Shown: positions 7,257 through 16,251 of the stretch, piece after piece
Layout: every line of letters starts with the position of its first letter
Numbering within the stretch: position 1 is the first letter of the stretch
Assembly: GCA_035571515.1 (NCBI GenBank)
Contig: DATNCQ010000143.1
Coordinates: 1 to 64,000 of the forward strand
Source of the DNA: Gp6-AA40 sp035571515
Lineage (GTDB): Bacteria; Acidobacteriota; Vicinamibacteria; Vicinamibacterales; UBA2999
Length of the DNA stretch: 64,000 nucleotides
Direction: 5' to 3'
Notes under the pieces: model-generated
Told to the model about the DNA's origin: nothing
The model's input: the letters and a program-made list of their open reading frames with translations, nothing else
The model's database searches: none
Translations under genes and position numbers: made by a program

Positions 7257-8426
7257 GTGGGTGAGACGGTCACCGTTCGCTACCGACGATCGCCGCACGT
7301 CGTGTTGTATTGGCGCGGCAACGATTTCGTCGTTGACAATTACGCCACACGAACGCGTGTCGCCGGTCATCCGGTCATTTGCGAGATCCTCGATTACCTG
7401 CGCGACTGGCGGACCGCCGAGCAGCTCTTCGCCTTCAAGCCTCGGGTCGACCCACGGATGCTCCGGCAACTGCTCGTCGCGCTCACGACACGCTCGTGCA
7501 TCCAGCGTGACGACCGTGCGCTCGTCGCGAGTGAACGCGCCATGCAGTCGTGGGCCGACTGGAATCCTGCCGCCGGCTTTTTTCACAACTCGACGAAAGA
7601 TCTTCGGTATGCCGACCTGAGGACAACCGAGCGGCGGACCCGCACAAAGGCGCGCGTGACCGCGATGCCTCCATCGGTCAAGCGCTACCCGGCTGCGGCC
7701 GTGCGTAAGCTGCCGGCGGCGGGAACCGACGGAGACTTTGCGCGCGTCCTCCTGCAGCGGCGCACGTGGCGGAGGTTTGCCCGCGAACCAGTGGACATGT
7801 CCTCGTTCAGTACGCTCCTCCACCTCACGGCAGGCATTCAGCAGTGGGTGATCGGGCCGGTTAATCAGAAGGTGGCGTTGAAGACTTCACCGTCGGGCGG
7901 CGCCCGACACCCGATTGAGGTGTACGCCCTCGTGCTGAATGTGCGCGGACTGAAAAGGGGCTTGTACCACTACGCATCAGATCGGCACGCGCTCGAGACG
8001 CTGAACACGCGCTCCAGGTCCTGGCGCGTCGAGCGGTACCTGCCGAGGCAATCGTGGTACAACGGCGCGTCAGCGCTCGTGTTCTTCACCGCTATCTTCG
8101 CCCGGGATCAGTGGCGATACGAGCACGCGAGGGCGTATCGCGCGGTGCTGATCGAAGCCGGCCACATGTGCCAGACCTGCTGCCTTACCGCAACATGGCT
8201 TGGTCTGGCGCCATTCTGCTCGATGGCGCTCGCCGAATCCGCGCTCGAGAAGGATCTGGGGCTCGATGGCGTAACGGAATCCGTCCTCTACGCTGCGGGT
8301 ATCGGCACACGGCCGCAAGGCATCGAATGGGTGCCGCCCGACGCGAGCCGCGGAAACCCGAAAATCCTTTCGGCACAAGAGGAGCGGACGCTACCCGGCT
8401 TGATCGCCGCCCCGAGGCGGCGCTGA
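7257..8426 (+). CDS. SagB/ThcOx-type FMN-dependent oxidoreductase with N-terminal winged-helix region
   Basis: 389 residues, GTG start. The C-terminal nitroreductase-fold domain has SagB hallmarks: QRRTWRRF (167-174, FMN phosphate contact), SPSGGARHPIEVYALV (211-226), GLYHY (235-239), an EHARAYRAVLIEAGHMCQ helix (289-306) and GIGTRP. Family members oxidise azolines to azoles in thiazole/oxazole peptides. Residues about 8-85 (SPHVVLYWRGNDFVV, then ICEILDYLRDWRTAEQLF) look like the PqqD/RRE-type winged helix that binds leader peptides. No YcaO cyclodehydratase is visible in the window and the adjacent peptide tail lacks Cys, Ser and Thr, so a different oxidation, for example alpha,beta-dehydrogenation, is more likely here. 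That chemistry is inference. Confidence 0.82.
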   Translation: MGETVTVRYRRSPHVVLYWRGNDFVVDNYATRTRVAGHPVICEILDYLRDWRTAEQLFAFKPRVDPRMLRQLLVALTTRSCIQRDDRALVASERAMQSWADWNPAAGFFHNSTKDLRYADLRTTERRTRTKARVTAMPPSVKRYPAAAVRKLPAAGTDGDFARVLLQRRTWRRFAREPVDMSSFSTLLHLTAGIQQWVIGPVNQKVALKTSPSGGARHPIEVYALVLNVRGLKRGLYHYASDRHALETLNTRSRSWRVERYLPRQSWYNGASALVFFTAIFARDQWRYEHARAYRAVLIEAGHMCQTCCLTATWLGLAPFCSMALAESALEKDLGLDGVTESVLYAAGIGTRPQGIEWVPPDASRGNPKILSAQEERTLPGLIAAPRRR

Positions 8427-8434
8427 TCTCCTGC

Positions 8435-9013
8435 TCATCCGACCACGACGAACAGCGCGAGCGAGCGATGGCGCGTGGGGACGTCGCCGGCCGGCACGAT
8501 CTTCTGCACCTGGCGGAGACCGCTGTCCCACCGTCCTTCGATGCCGGCGCGGCCGACGCGCTTGCCGACACCGATGACGATGCTGACGTCGCTCCTGGTG
8601 TTGTCCTTGACGTCGCGATCGGTGGCGCCGCTCGTCACCTTTGCGCGCAGCGGCAGGTGGAACGACGGCCCTTCATCGACATAGATCCCCTTGAAGAGCG
8701 TCATCCGCACGAGGATTGGAATGGCCAGATAGTCGAAGCTGCGGTCGCTGCCGAGCACGCTGCTCCGCCGGTGCTCCCATTGAATCTCCGGCTGCAGCTT
8801 GTAGGTCGACACGAGCGGCACGATCGCGAAGAGCCCGGCGGTGACGCCGGTCCCCATGCTGCGCGCGACGCCTTTCGGCACGGTGAGGTACGTCATGCCG
8901 GCGCCGACCTCGCCGCCCCCGCGCGGATCGGCCGGTGCCTGCGCGAAGGCAGGAGCCGTGGACACCACGGCGAGCCACGCACTCGTGCAGACGAATCGAC
9001 GGACGTCCAGCAT
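8435..9013 (-). CDS. Outer-membrane beta-barrel domain protein
   Basis: 192 residues. I chose the ATG at 9013 because the next residues form a good Sec signal peptide (VCTSAWLAVVSTAPAFAQ); a longer GTG frame to 9064 adds only unlikely sequence. The mature part alternates hydrophobic and polar residues (GVTAGLFAIVPLVSTYKLQP, SFDYLAIPILVRMTL, SIVIGVGKRVG) and ends in LALFVVVG, like small OmpA/PorT-type beta-barrels. No enzymatic motif is visible, and the role is probably structural. It converges on the SagB gene with an 8-nt gap, so the two belong to different transcripts. Confidence 0.7.
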   Translation of the reverse strand: MLDVRRFVCTSAWLAVVSTAPAFAQAPADPRGGGEVGAGMTYLTVPKGVARSMGTGVTAGLFAIVPLVSTYKLQPEIQWEHRRSSVLGSDRSFDYLAIPILVRMTLFKGIYVDEGPSFHLPLRAKVTSGATDRDVKDNTRSDVSIVIGVGKRVGRAGIEGRWDSGLRQVQKIVPAGDVPTRHRSLALFVVVG

Positions 9014-9074
9014 CTCGAAGGACGATTGTACGCTCCCTTCCCAAGGAGCCTGGTGTCGCACCAACAGACTCCTC

Positions 9075-9103
9075 GGGAATTGGGAGTTGGAGTGTGGGAA
9101 TTG
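9075..9103. repeat. Four degenerate heptads of the GGGAATT/GGGAGTT type
   Basis: Consecutive 7-nt units GGGAATT, GGGAGTT, GGAGTGT, GGGAATT, then G. The same GGGAGTT unit occurs at 28957-28984 and a close relative at 24313-24333. Here only one arm is present; a matching CAACTCCC lies beyond the LysM gene at 9588. Confidence 0.65.
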
Positions 9104-9112
9104 ACCGGAAGC

Positions 9113-9523
9113 CTACTTATGCGCGGGCTGCGGGATCTTCAGTACCTGACCCGGCTTGATCTTGTTGGGATCGTTGAGCTGGTCCTTGTTCGCGTTGAAG
9201 ATGTCCATGTACGCGTTGGCGTCGCCGAGCATCTCCTTGGCGATCTTGCTGAGCGTATCGCCGGATTTCACCGTGTAAGTCCGGTCGGTCTGTCCACCGG
9301 TCGACGCGCCGGCCGTCGCGGTGCCCGTCGCCTTGATGTCGGCCACCACCTCCTGCTGCCACGTCGGGACGGTCTTGATCGCGTCCCAGATCTTGTTCGC
9401 CTCGTCCTGCGTCTGCACGGTGCCCTTGAAGTGCAGCTTGCCGTCGCGTTCGTCCGCTCCGCCCTGGAAGCGGAGATTCTTGGCGGTCTGAATCGCGTGG
9501 TTGTATTTCTCCCGAAGAGCCAT
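9113..9523 (-). CDS. LysM-domain protein with N-terminal BON-like region
   Basis: 136 residues from the ATG at 9523, which follows AGGAGG by 9 nt; a longer frame to 9553 reads through that ribosome site. The N-terminal 75 residues (LRFQGGADERDGKLHFKGTV, then EANKIWDAIK) resemble a small BON-like fold. The C-terminal LysM module (TYTVKSGDTLSKIAKEMLGD to IKPGQVLKIP) should bind peptidoglycan glycan strands. There is no signal peptide, as in the E. coli YgaU/LysM group. It stands alone between heptad repeats. An osmotic or envelope-stress role would fit the family but is not shown by the sequence. Confidence 0.82.
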   Translation of the reverse strand: MALREKYNHAIQTAKNLRFQGGADERDGKLHFKGTVQTQDEANKIWDAIKTVPTWQQEVVADIKATGTATAGASTGGQTDRTYTVKSGDTLSKIAKEMLGDANAYMDIFNANKDQLNDPNKIKPGQVLKIPQPAHK

Positions 9524-9587
9524 GTTGCGTTGCCTCCTGTGCTGCGAAGTCATGCAATCACGGCCCCAACCCGGGAGCGGCGAATTA

Positions 9588-9635
9588 CAACTCCCGAGGG
9601 CCCCGGCTTAGCAAGGCTGAGCTCCCTGGGAGTTG
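9588..9635. terminator. Hairpin downstream of the TonB receptor gene
   Basis: CAACTCCC (9588-9595) pairs with GGGAGTTG (9628-9635), and an inner GCTTAGC-like stem adds to it. It lies just after the receptor stop in the direction of transcription. There is no T-run, so it may be a repeat-derived structure rather than a classical terminator. Confidence 0.4.
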
Positions 9636-9663
9636 GCGGTGAGAGTCGATCTCGACGCCGCTG

Positions 9664-12552
9664 TCAGAAAGTAATGCGGAAACCTACCTGCGCCGTTCGG
9701 TTCTGCCCCGCGGTCCGCTGCAGGTACTGCGGGCTGGTCTCGACCGTCGTGATGGTCCAGTTTGGCGAGTTGAACACGTTGAACACTTCCGCGATCCCCT
9801 CGAGCGCGACGCGGTGCGGCAGCGTGATCTTCTGCTGCACGCGCAGGTCGGCCTTGCGCCGCGGCGGCTGCACGAAGCCGTTGCGCGGCACGATGCTGCC
9901 GTCGGCGCGCGCGCGCAGCCGGCTCGACGACTCGGGACCGCCGACGCCCGCGATGTTGCGCACGTCGGTGCCGTACGTCAGCGTGTCGCGCTGACCGATG
10001 CCCGTGTAGAACACGCCGCTCACCTGCAGGCCGCGTCCCACTTCCCAGATGCCGTTCAGCACCGCGCGATGCCGCAGATCGCCCGACGACAGCGACCACT
10101 CGCCGCCAAGGTCCGGCGTGGTCTGGATCGGCGCCGGGGCAATCCCGCTGAACGCGGGCGGGTACGCGTCCCACAGCCCGGACAGCGTGTAGGTCGCCGA
10201 TCCCTGCCAGCGGCGGCTGAAGCGCTTGGTCACCGCCGTCTGCAGCGCGTGATAACTGGAGCGTCCCATGCGCACGAGCATCGAGATGGCGCCGAAGTCC
10301 GGGTAGGCGCGGTGCGCGATGTCGGAGAACGGATAGTTCGCGCCCGTCGCCGGGTTGATCGTCAGGTTCATGTTCGAAATGATGTCCTTCTCGTTGCGCC
10401 CCTGGCTGTAGACGTAGTCGGCTTCGACCGCCGTCGTCGCGCCGAACTGGTGCTGGAAGCCGATCGAGTTCTGCCAGGTCCGTCCGAGCTGCGTCGAGTA
10501 CTCCTCCGGCGCGACCAGCTCCTGCAGCGAGCGGCGCAGGCAGGTCGGCGTGTTGCGCACGTGGCAGAACTGCTGCTGCCCCTGCGAGACGCTCGGCAGC
10601 GGCTGGCCGTTGGTCGGATTGGCGCCGAAGTCGGGGCGGCCGTCGTTGGTGTACTGGATGACGACGAGGCGATCGATCTGCGCCATGAAGAAGGTGTCGA
10701 TCTGCAGCGGCGTGGAGAAGTAGACGCCGCTGCCGCCGCGGATGACCGTGTTGCTGGTGGCGCGATAGGCGAACCCCGCGCGCGGCTGGATGTTGTTTTT
10801 GTCCGCTGGCCTTCCCTTGTCGACAAACGGCGGCACCGCGTAGTGGTTGCCGTTGGCGTTGAGGCTCAGGTCGTAGCGCGCGCCGAGGTTGAGCGTCAGC
10901 GTGTTCGAGACCTGCCAGTCGTCCTGGAACCACGCGCCGTACTGCGGCCGGGTGTCGCGCGTCGCGTAGTTGCCGACGCCGATGCTGTAGGTGCGGATGA
11001 GCGGCGAGATGGCGTTCATGTTCCACGTGTCCGCGTTCCACGGATCGGGGAACCACGCCTGGATGTCGGCCGCCGACGGCGTGCCGCCGCGCGCGTCGAC
11101 GACGCCCATGCACGACTGGCAGTTGTTGCCCGAGTCCACCATGACGACGGCGTCGGCGCCGGCCTTCACGTCGTGGCGGCCGCGTGCGTCGTACGAATAG
11201 GTGAAGTCGTCGCGCAGGCTCCAGTTGTCCTGCGCGCCGAAGCGCGGATAGAACGTGTTGCCGCCGATGGCGAAGTTGCTGAACGTGATGCGCGGCGATC
11301 CGGTCGTCACGCCGTTGGCCGACTGCCAGTGCTTCGACCAGTTCGTCAGGTTCGCGTTCTCGAAGATCCATCGCGTCTTGCCGCCGTTGATCTCGTTGAC
11401 GGCGCGGTTGCTGAGCACGTGCGTGAACTGCCCGGCGTACTCGCGGTTGGTCTCGAGCGTCGATCCCGTCGCGGCCGGGTGACTGGTGTTGCCGGGCGTG
11501 AACGGCTGCCAGTGCTGAGCGTCGGTGATTTTGCCCATGAGCCGCATGTTCGACGACAGCTGGTAGTCGAGCCGCGTGCCGCCCATCTTCACGGTCTCGG
11601 GGCCGTGCAGCTCGACGTTGAACGCCGGGTACGGCGTGTTCCAGATGCTCGTCTTCGGCTCGCGTTCGTAGTCGAAGTGCCCGAAGAAGTGCAGGCGGTC
11701 GCGGCGAATCGGCCCGCCGAGGGTGAAGGCGAGCTGCTGGTTGTCGATCGGCACCACCCTGTGCAGCACGGGGTCGGGCGCGTTGAACCGCGTGTTGCGG
11801 AAGTTGCCGCGGACCGATCCCGCGTAGCGGTTCGTCCCCGACTTGGTCACGGCGATCACCTGCACCGCCGCCGAGCGCCCCATCGTCGCGTCGAAGCGGT
11901 TGGAGATGTACTGAAATTCGCCGATCGACTCCTGGCTGTAGCGCGGCTGGTTGCCGAACCCCATCTCGGAGGTCACCTGCTGGCCGTCGAGGCTGAACTG
12001 GTACTGGCGCACGTCGCCGGCCGCGCCGCGGTTGGCGATCGGCGTGTTGGCGGTGTCGGAGGTCATGCGGCTGCCGGGTGCGAGCATCGCGAGCGCCATC
12101 CAGTTGCGCCCCTGCACCGGCAATTCCTGCACCTGCTGCGGATCGATGTTGCCGCCAAGCTGCGACGTCGCGACGTTGATGAGCGGCGCTTCGCCGCTCA
12201 CCGTCACCGTCTCCGCGACGCCACTCGGCGCCATCTGGAGGTTGATGACGAGCGTCTGCCCGACGAGCAGCTCGACGCCGGCGCGCTGCGCGGCGCCGAA
12301 CCCCTGCAGCTCCGCGGCGATCTGATACACGCCGACACGCGCGGGAATGCGGTAGATGCCGCGCTCGTCGGTCACCGCGACGAAGCGGTTGCCCGACGCG
12401 TCGTGCACGGCGGTGACGGTCACGCCGGGCAGCACGCCGCCCGTCGAATCGGAAATGGTTCCGGTGAGGACGGCGTCCTGGGCGGAAGCCGCTACCGGGA
12501 CGACCAACGTGGCAATCACGAGCAACGCCTTACGAATGAGTCCTGCGATCAT
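9664..12552 (-). CDS. TonB-dependent receptor with carboxypeptidase-regulatory domain (Oar-like)
   Basis: 962 residues. Signal peptide at 1-24 (LLVIATLVVPVAASAQ), then a carboxypeptidase-regulatory-like domain at about 27-110 (GTISDSTGGVLPGVTVTAV), a plug domain (QVQELPVQGRNWMALAMLAP; SLDGQQVTSEMGFGNQP) and a large beta-barrel ending in QVGFRITF with a terminal aromatic residue. Such receptors take up oligosaccharides, peptides or metal complexes across the outer membrane using TonB energy, and they are greatly expanded in Acidobacteriota. No TonB, ExbB or ExbD gene is in the window, so the substrate is unknown. An amidohydrolase lies upstream on the same strand and may be co-expressed. Confidence 0.92.
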   Translation of the reverse strand: MIAGLIRKALLVIATLVVPVAASAQDAVLTGTISDSTGGVLPGVTVTAVHDASGNRFVAVTDERGIYRIPARVGVYQIAAELQGFGAAQRAGVELLVGQTLVINLQMAPSGVAETVTVSGEAPLINVATSQLGGNIDPQQVQELPVQGRNWMALAMLAPGSRMTSDTANTPIANRGAAGDVRQYQFSLDGQQVTSEMGFGNQPRYSQESIGEFQYISNRFDATMGRSAAVQVIAVTKSGTNRYAGSVRGNFRNTRFNAPDPVLHRVVPIDNQQLAFTLGGPIRRDRLHFFGHFDYEREPKTSIWNTPYPAFNVELHGPETVKMGGTRLDYQLSSNMRLMGKITDAQHWQPFTPGNTSHPAATGSTLETNREYAGQFTHVLSNRAVNEINGGKTRWIFENANLTNWSKHWQSANGVTTGSPRITFSNFAIGGNTFYPRFGAQDNWSLRDDFTYSYDARGRHDVKAGADAVVMVDSGNNCQSCMGVVDARGGTPSAADIQAWFPDPWNADTWNMNAISPLIRTYSIGVGNYATRDTRPQYGAWFQDDWQVSNTLTLNLGARYDLSLNANGNHYAVPPFVDKGRPADKNNIQPRAGFAYRATSNTVIRGGSGVYFSTPLQIDTFFMAQIDRLVVIQYTNDGRPDFGANPTNGQPLPSVSQGQQQFCHVRNTPTCLRRSLQELVAPEEYSTQLGRTWQNSIGFQHQFGATTAVEADYVYSQGRNEKDIISNMNLTINPATGANYPFSDIAHRAYPDFGAISMLVRMGRSSYHALQTAVTKRFSRRWQGSATYTLSGLWDAYPPAFSGIAPAPIQTTPDLGGEWSLSSGDLRHRAVLNGIWEVGRGLQVSGVFYTGIGQRDTLTYGTDVRNIAGVGGPESSSRLRARADGSIVPRNGFVQPPRRKADLRVQQKITLPHRVALEGIAEVFNVFNSPNWTITTVETSPQYLQRTAGQNRTAQVGFRITF

Positions 12553-12571
12553 TCGGACCTCCCGGCACGGA

Positions 12572-12606
12572 TAGTGGTTGGATGGTTGGTGGATCGTGGT
12601 TGCTGG
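12572..12606. repeat. Five degenerate heptads between TonB receptor and amidohydrolase
   Basis: Units TAGTGGT, TGGATGG, TTGGTGG, ATCGTGG, TTGCTGG with exact 7-nt spacing fill most of the 64-nt gap. The composition matches the left arm of the repeat at 34702. Confidence 0.6.
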
Positions 12607-12616
12607 CCGTACCCAG

Positions 12617-14311
12617 CTAACGCGTCGCCGTCACCGCGCTGGTGTCGTAGACCACGCGCCCGCCGACCATCGTCAACACCGGCTTGACGTCCTTGATCTG
12701 GTCCGCGGGAATGGTCAGGTAATCGCGGTCGAGCACGACGAGATCCGCGAGCTTGCCCGGCTGGATCGCGCCGAGGTTGTCCTCCTGGAACACGAAGAAC
12801 GCGTTGCGCCGCGTGTAGGCGAGGAGCGCGTCCTCGCGGCTGATGGTCTGGCGCATGACCTTGAGCCCGCTCGTCATCTTGCCGGTGACCGCGTAGTGCA
12901 GCGTGACGAACGGCATGTACTGGTTGGCGGCGCTGCCGTCGCTGCCGAAGCCCCACATGATGCCGCTCGCCTGGATGGTCGCCAGCGGCGGCTGCTCGTA
13001 CGAGTCGTCGCCGAAGATCTCGTGCATGATGCCGCCGTTGATCACATTCCACGGGTGGACGGCGGCGTACATGCCCAGCCGCTTCATGCGTTCCAGCTGC
13101 GCGGCGTTCGACTGGTTGAAGTGCGCGAGCATCCAGCGGAGGTTCTTCACCGGATACACCTTGTTGACCGCTGCGATCTGATCGAGGAACGCGTCGATCG
13201 TGTGCGTCAGCTCGGCGTGCACGTGCAGCGGCAGCCGGTTCTTCGCAATCTCCATCGCCAGCCGCCGCCACTGCGCGAGCTGCTCCGGCTTGGGGTCGGA
13301 CGTCGAGTCGAACATCGGGTCGTGCAGCGGCCCGTAGACGCTTTCGCCGTAGAGCACGCTGTCGACGAAATCGTCGCCCTGGAACAGCTTGATGTCGGCG
13401 ATCCGCGGCAGCGCGCGGTCCACCTGCTCCGGCGTCCCCGCCCCGATGCCGTCGATGCAGAAGATGCGGACGTTCAGCTGGTGCTGCGCCTCCCATTTCC
13501 GGTACATCGGGAGCAGGTTCGCGTCGCATCCCGCCACGCCGAATGCCGTGAGACCGGCGCGGTTCATGTCCTTGATCATCGCGAGCGTGCTCGCTTCGAG
13601 CCCGGCCTCGGGGACGCGCGGCATCTTCGCGGCGATGGCGCGCACCGCGCCCATGCCTCCCTCGACGATGCCCGTGGCGCGCCCAGAGGCGTCGCGCACG
13701 ATCGATCCCTTGGGAAAGTCCGCCGGGTCCGGCGCGCCGTCGCGAATGCCGAACGCCTCGAGCCCGCGGCTGTTCAGGTAGGTGCGGTAGTACGACTCCT
13801 GGATCGCCACCGGGTGGTTCGGGACGAGACGATCGAGCTCCTCGCGCGTGAACTTCGCGCGGCTGTCGGCGAACTGGTCCACCGACCAGCCGCCGATCGT
13901 GTAGACCCAGTCGCCCGCCGCAATCGCCTTCGCGCGCGCGGCGAACAGATCCAGCGCCTGCTTACGCGATTCGACGCCGTCGAGCCGCACCTCGTTGGTC
14001 CACGTCGTGCCGGCGCGCAGCAGGTGCATGTGGTTGTCGATCAGGCCGGGCACCACCGACCGCCCGCGCAAATCGATGCGCCGGGCCCCGGGCCCGGCCA
14101 GCTGCGCGACCTGCTGGCTGGTCCCGACCGCGACGACCCGATCGCCCTTGATGGCAACCGCCTGCGCGATCGTGAACCGCTCGTCGACGGTGATGATCTT
14201 GCCGTTGGTGAGCACGAGGTCGGCGAAGGGCTGCTGGGCGCGTACGATCAGGCCCGCGCAAGCCAGCAACGCCGCCACACATGCCGCAAGGATTCGCCTG
14301 CGCTGCTTCAT
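12617..14311 (-). CDS. Secreted amidohydrolase, YtcJ-like (amidohydrolase family 3)
   Basis: 564 residues from the ATG at 14311 (MKQRRRILAACVAALLACAG), giving a signal peptide that ends near AQQ. The TIM-barrel amidohydrolase signature is present: an N-terminal LTNGKIITVDERFTIAQAVA strand domain, the metal-binding HMH in VPGLIDNHMHLL, a mid-chain HVHAELTHTIDAFL, and a C-terminal LGAIQPGKLADLVVLDRDYL returning to the beta-sandwich. The family hydrolyses C-N bonds in N-substituted formamides, imides and similar compounds; the exact substrate is unknown. It lies upstream of the TonB receptor on the same strand with a repeat in the gap. Confidence 0.88.
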   Translation of the reverse strand: MKQRRRILAACVAALLACAGLIVRAQQPFADLVLTNGKIITVDERFTIAQAVAIKGDRVVAVGTSQQVAQLAGPGARRIDLRGRSVVPGLIDNHMHLLRAGTTWTNEVRLDGVESRKQALDLFAARAKAIAAGDWVYTIGGWSVDQFADSRAKFTREELDRLVPNHPVAIQESYYRTYLNSRGLEAFGIRDGAPDPADFPKGSIVRDASGRATGIVEGGMGAVRAIAAKMPRVPEAGLEASTLAMIKDMNRAGLTAFGVAGCDANLLPMYRKWEAQHQLNVRIFCIDGIGAGTPEQVDRALPRIADIKLFQGDDFVDSVLYGESVYGPLHDPMFDSTSDPKPEQLAQWRRLAMEIAKNRLPLHVHAELTHTIDAFLDQIAAVNKVYPVKNLRWMLAHFNQSNAAQLERMKRLGMYAAVHPWNVINGGIMHEIFGDDSYEQPPLATIQASGIMWGFGSDGSAANQYMPFVTLHYAVTGKMTSGLKVMRQTISREDALLAYTRRNAFFVFQEDNLGAIQPGKLADLVVLDRDYLTIPADQIKDVKPVLTMVGGRVVYDTSAVTATR

Positions 14312-14394
14312 GGGGCGCGACCGTAGCACGGCCACTCTTCGAGGTCAAACGCTCCGCACGGGGCTGGCGCAGCGAAATTGGAGGGACGGAAAGC

Positions 14395-14535
14395 TTAGGC
14401 GAGCGTCAGCTGTTGCATCCAGTCACGCTGTTCGGGGTCGTCGGCCCAGGAGTCTTCATGCGCGGCCTTCGCCGCAGCGTCCTGTGGCGCGGGAACCGTG
14501 GCTTGCGGCTCGGGAAGCGTGGCCCCCTGACGCAT
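14395..14535 (-). CDS. Possible 46-residue Ala/Pro-rich acidic protein
   Basis: A short ATG frame lies downstream of the ExeA-like gene. It reads MRQGATLPEPQATVPAPQD and ends WADDPEQRDWMQQLTLA, a composition more protein-like than the other frames here. There is no clear ribosome site and no known family. The rest of the 291-nt gap (14312-14602) shows nothing else convincing. Confidence 0.3.
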   Translation of the reverse strand: MRQGATLPEPQATVPAPQDAAAKAAHEDSWADDPEQRDWMQQLTLA

Positions 14536-14602
14536 CCTCGTCGGTCGTCACGATGGATGCGACCGCTTCGAGCGCGTCATCGACGTACCCACAAGGCGCG
14601 TC

Positions 14603-16183
14603 CTAAGACGTCGGACCTCCCGTGCTGACCGGGGCAGCGGTCTCGTCGGCGGGCACGACGGGCACCACCAGCGCCGCCGGCAGCCGCGGCGGCGCGGGGC
14701 TTGCGACCGCCGGCGACGTCACGGGCTGCGAGAGGATGCCGAAGGCGAGCGTGAAGCCGAACCCCGCCCCTCCGACGATCACGAGCAGCAGCACGGCAAT
14801 CTTCAGCCGCCGCACCCACGTGCGCTGCAGCATTTCCATGTGTGTCAGTGGAACGCTGCTGCTGCGCCGCCGCGGCGGCGCCACCGTCGCGGCCGCAGGC
14901 GGCGAGATCGGAGCGTCGTGGAACGGCGTCAGCGGCTTGGGATCGGCCTCGGCGGCCTGCTTCACGCGCGCGTCGGTCTCCGCAAACCACGCATCGGCGC
15001 CCTCCGCGGCCACCACCGTCGGCGCCGCCGGCGCGAGCCGCAGCCTCGCTGGCGCGGGCGGGGGCGTCGCGGGCTCCACCGCTGGCGGCGGCACCACGAC
15101 GGGCGTTGCCTCGAGCGTCGCCGGCTTCGGCGCGAACGGTGACGCCGCCGCCACGGGTGGCAGCGTGCTCGATGCCGAGGGCGTCACGCCGCCCTCGCTC
15201 GGGAAGGTGGCCATCGCGTCGGCGTCCGGCGACAACAGGACGACGCGCGTCTCGCGCGCGCGGGACGGCAGCAGCGGCTTCAGCTCGGCGTGCGCGAGCG
15301 CGAACAGCGCCTCGTCGATGACGACGGCGCGCGCGAGGTGACCGTGGTGCAGGGCGCGGTCGCAGAGACGGTTGATCAGCCGCGGCACGCCGCCCGATGC
15401 GTCGTAGATGGCGTCCTTCGCCTCGTTCGAGAACCGGAGGCGGTCCGGCGTCCCGCCCGCAACGTGCAACCGATGCGCGATGTAGCCGTCCACGCCGTCG
15501 CGATCGAGCGGCTCGAGGCCGCAGCAGACCGTGACCCGCTGCGCCACCTGCCGCATCTCGGCAAGCTGCAGCTTCTCGCGCAGCTCGATCTGCCCGACGA
15601 GCACGACCTGCAGCTGCCGCTCGCGCCCGTCTGAATCGGAGAGGATGCGGATTTCCTCGAGCAGCGGCACCGACAGGTTCTGCGCCTCGTCGATGAACAC
15701 GACGGCGAAGGCCTGCAGCGGCGACAGCGTGCCGAGGAATTCGTAGAGCAGGTAGCTCAGCTCGGTGCGTGACGCGCCGCGCAGCCGGCCCGACGCAAGA
15801 TCTTCGTGAGAGACGACGCCGAACTCGACGAGGACGACTTTGAGGAGATCCTCGCGCGTCGCGAACGGATCGGCGACGAAGGCGCTGAACGTCTGCCGAT
15901 CGAGGTGTCCGAGCACCGTCCGGCAGAGCGTCGTCTTGCCGGTGCCGATGTCACCGCTCAGCACGCTCAGGCTCTCGCGGCGGCGGATCCCCGACAGGAG
16001 ATCGTCGAACGCGGTCGCATGCGAGCTGCTCTGATAGAAGAACGCGGGGTCCGAGGAGAGACTGAACGGCTTCTCAGCCAGGCCGTAGAAATTTTCGTAC
16101 GTGAGCCACCCGGGACGGGTGTGCGCGTGCAGCGCTACCGTCCGTTCGCCCTTCTTCGACGCCCAGGGTGCCTCAATGGACAT
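14603..16183 (-). CDS. ExeA/GspA-like AAA ATPase with membrane anchor
   Basis: 526 residues. The N-terminal AAA domain (about 27-320) has Walker A SGDIGTGKTT (76-85), Walker B VVFIDEAQNL (161-170) and the family opening FYGLAEKPFSLSSDPAFFY. A Pro/Ala-rich linker follows, then one membrane segment (IAVLLLVIVGGAGFGFTLAF) and a short tail outside. Proteins of this type drive assembly of type II secretion secretins or act in exopolysaccharide export. No secretion gene adjoins it here, so its partner is unknown. The next gene upstream on this strand is a small basic protein. Confidence 0.85.
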   Translation of the reverse strand: MSIEAPWASKKGERTVALHAHTRPGWLTYENFYGLAEKPFSLSSDPAFFYQSSSHATAFDDLLSGIRRRESLSVLSGDIGTGKTTLCRTVLGHLDRQTFSAFVADPFATREDLLKVVLVEFGVVSHEDLASGRLRGASRTELSYLLYEFLGTLSPLQAFAVVFIDEAQNLSVPLLEEIRILSDSDGRERQLQVVLVGQIELREKLQLAEMRQVAQRVTVCCGLEPLDRDGVDGYIAHRLHVAGGTPDRLRFSNEAKDAIYDASGGVPRLINRLCDRALHHGHLARAVVIDEALFALAHAELKPLLPSRARETRVVLLSPDADAMATFPSEGGVTPSASSTLPPVAAASPFAPKPATLEATPVVVPPPAVEPATPPPAPARLRLAPAAPTVVAAEGADAWFAETDARVKQAAEADPKPLTPFHDAPISPPAAATVAPPRRRSSSVPLTHMEMLQRTWVRRLKIAVLLLVIVGGAGFGFTLAFGILSQPVTSPAVASPAPPRLPAALVVPVVPADETAAPVSTGGPTS

Positions 16184-16251
16184 AGTGTTCCGCCCGTGCG
16201 TAGCGCATGAGCAATGCCAGTGCAGCGATGCGCGCCGTCGTGCAAATCAAT

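Noticed and set aside
9814..12687. 957-codon open frame on the plus strand
   Set aside because: It is antisense to the TonB receptor gene; high GC keeps the opposite frame open, and its Arg/Val/Ala/Asp-rich translation shows no domain.
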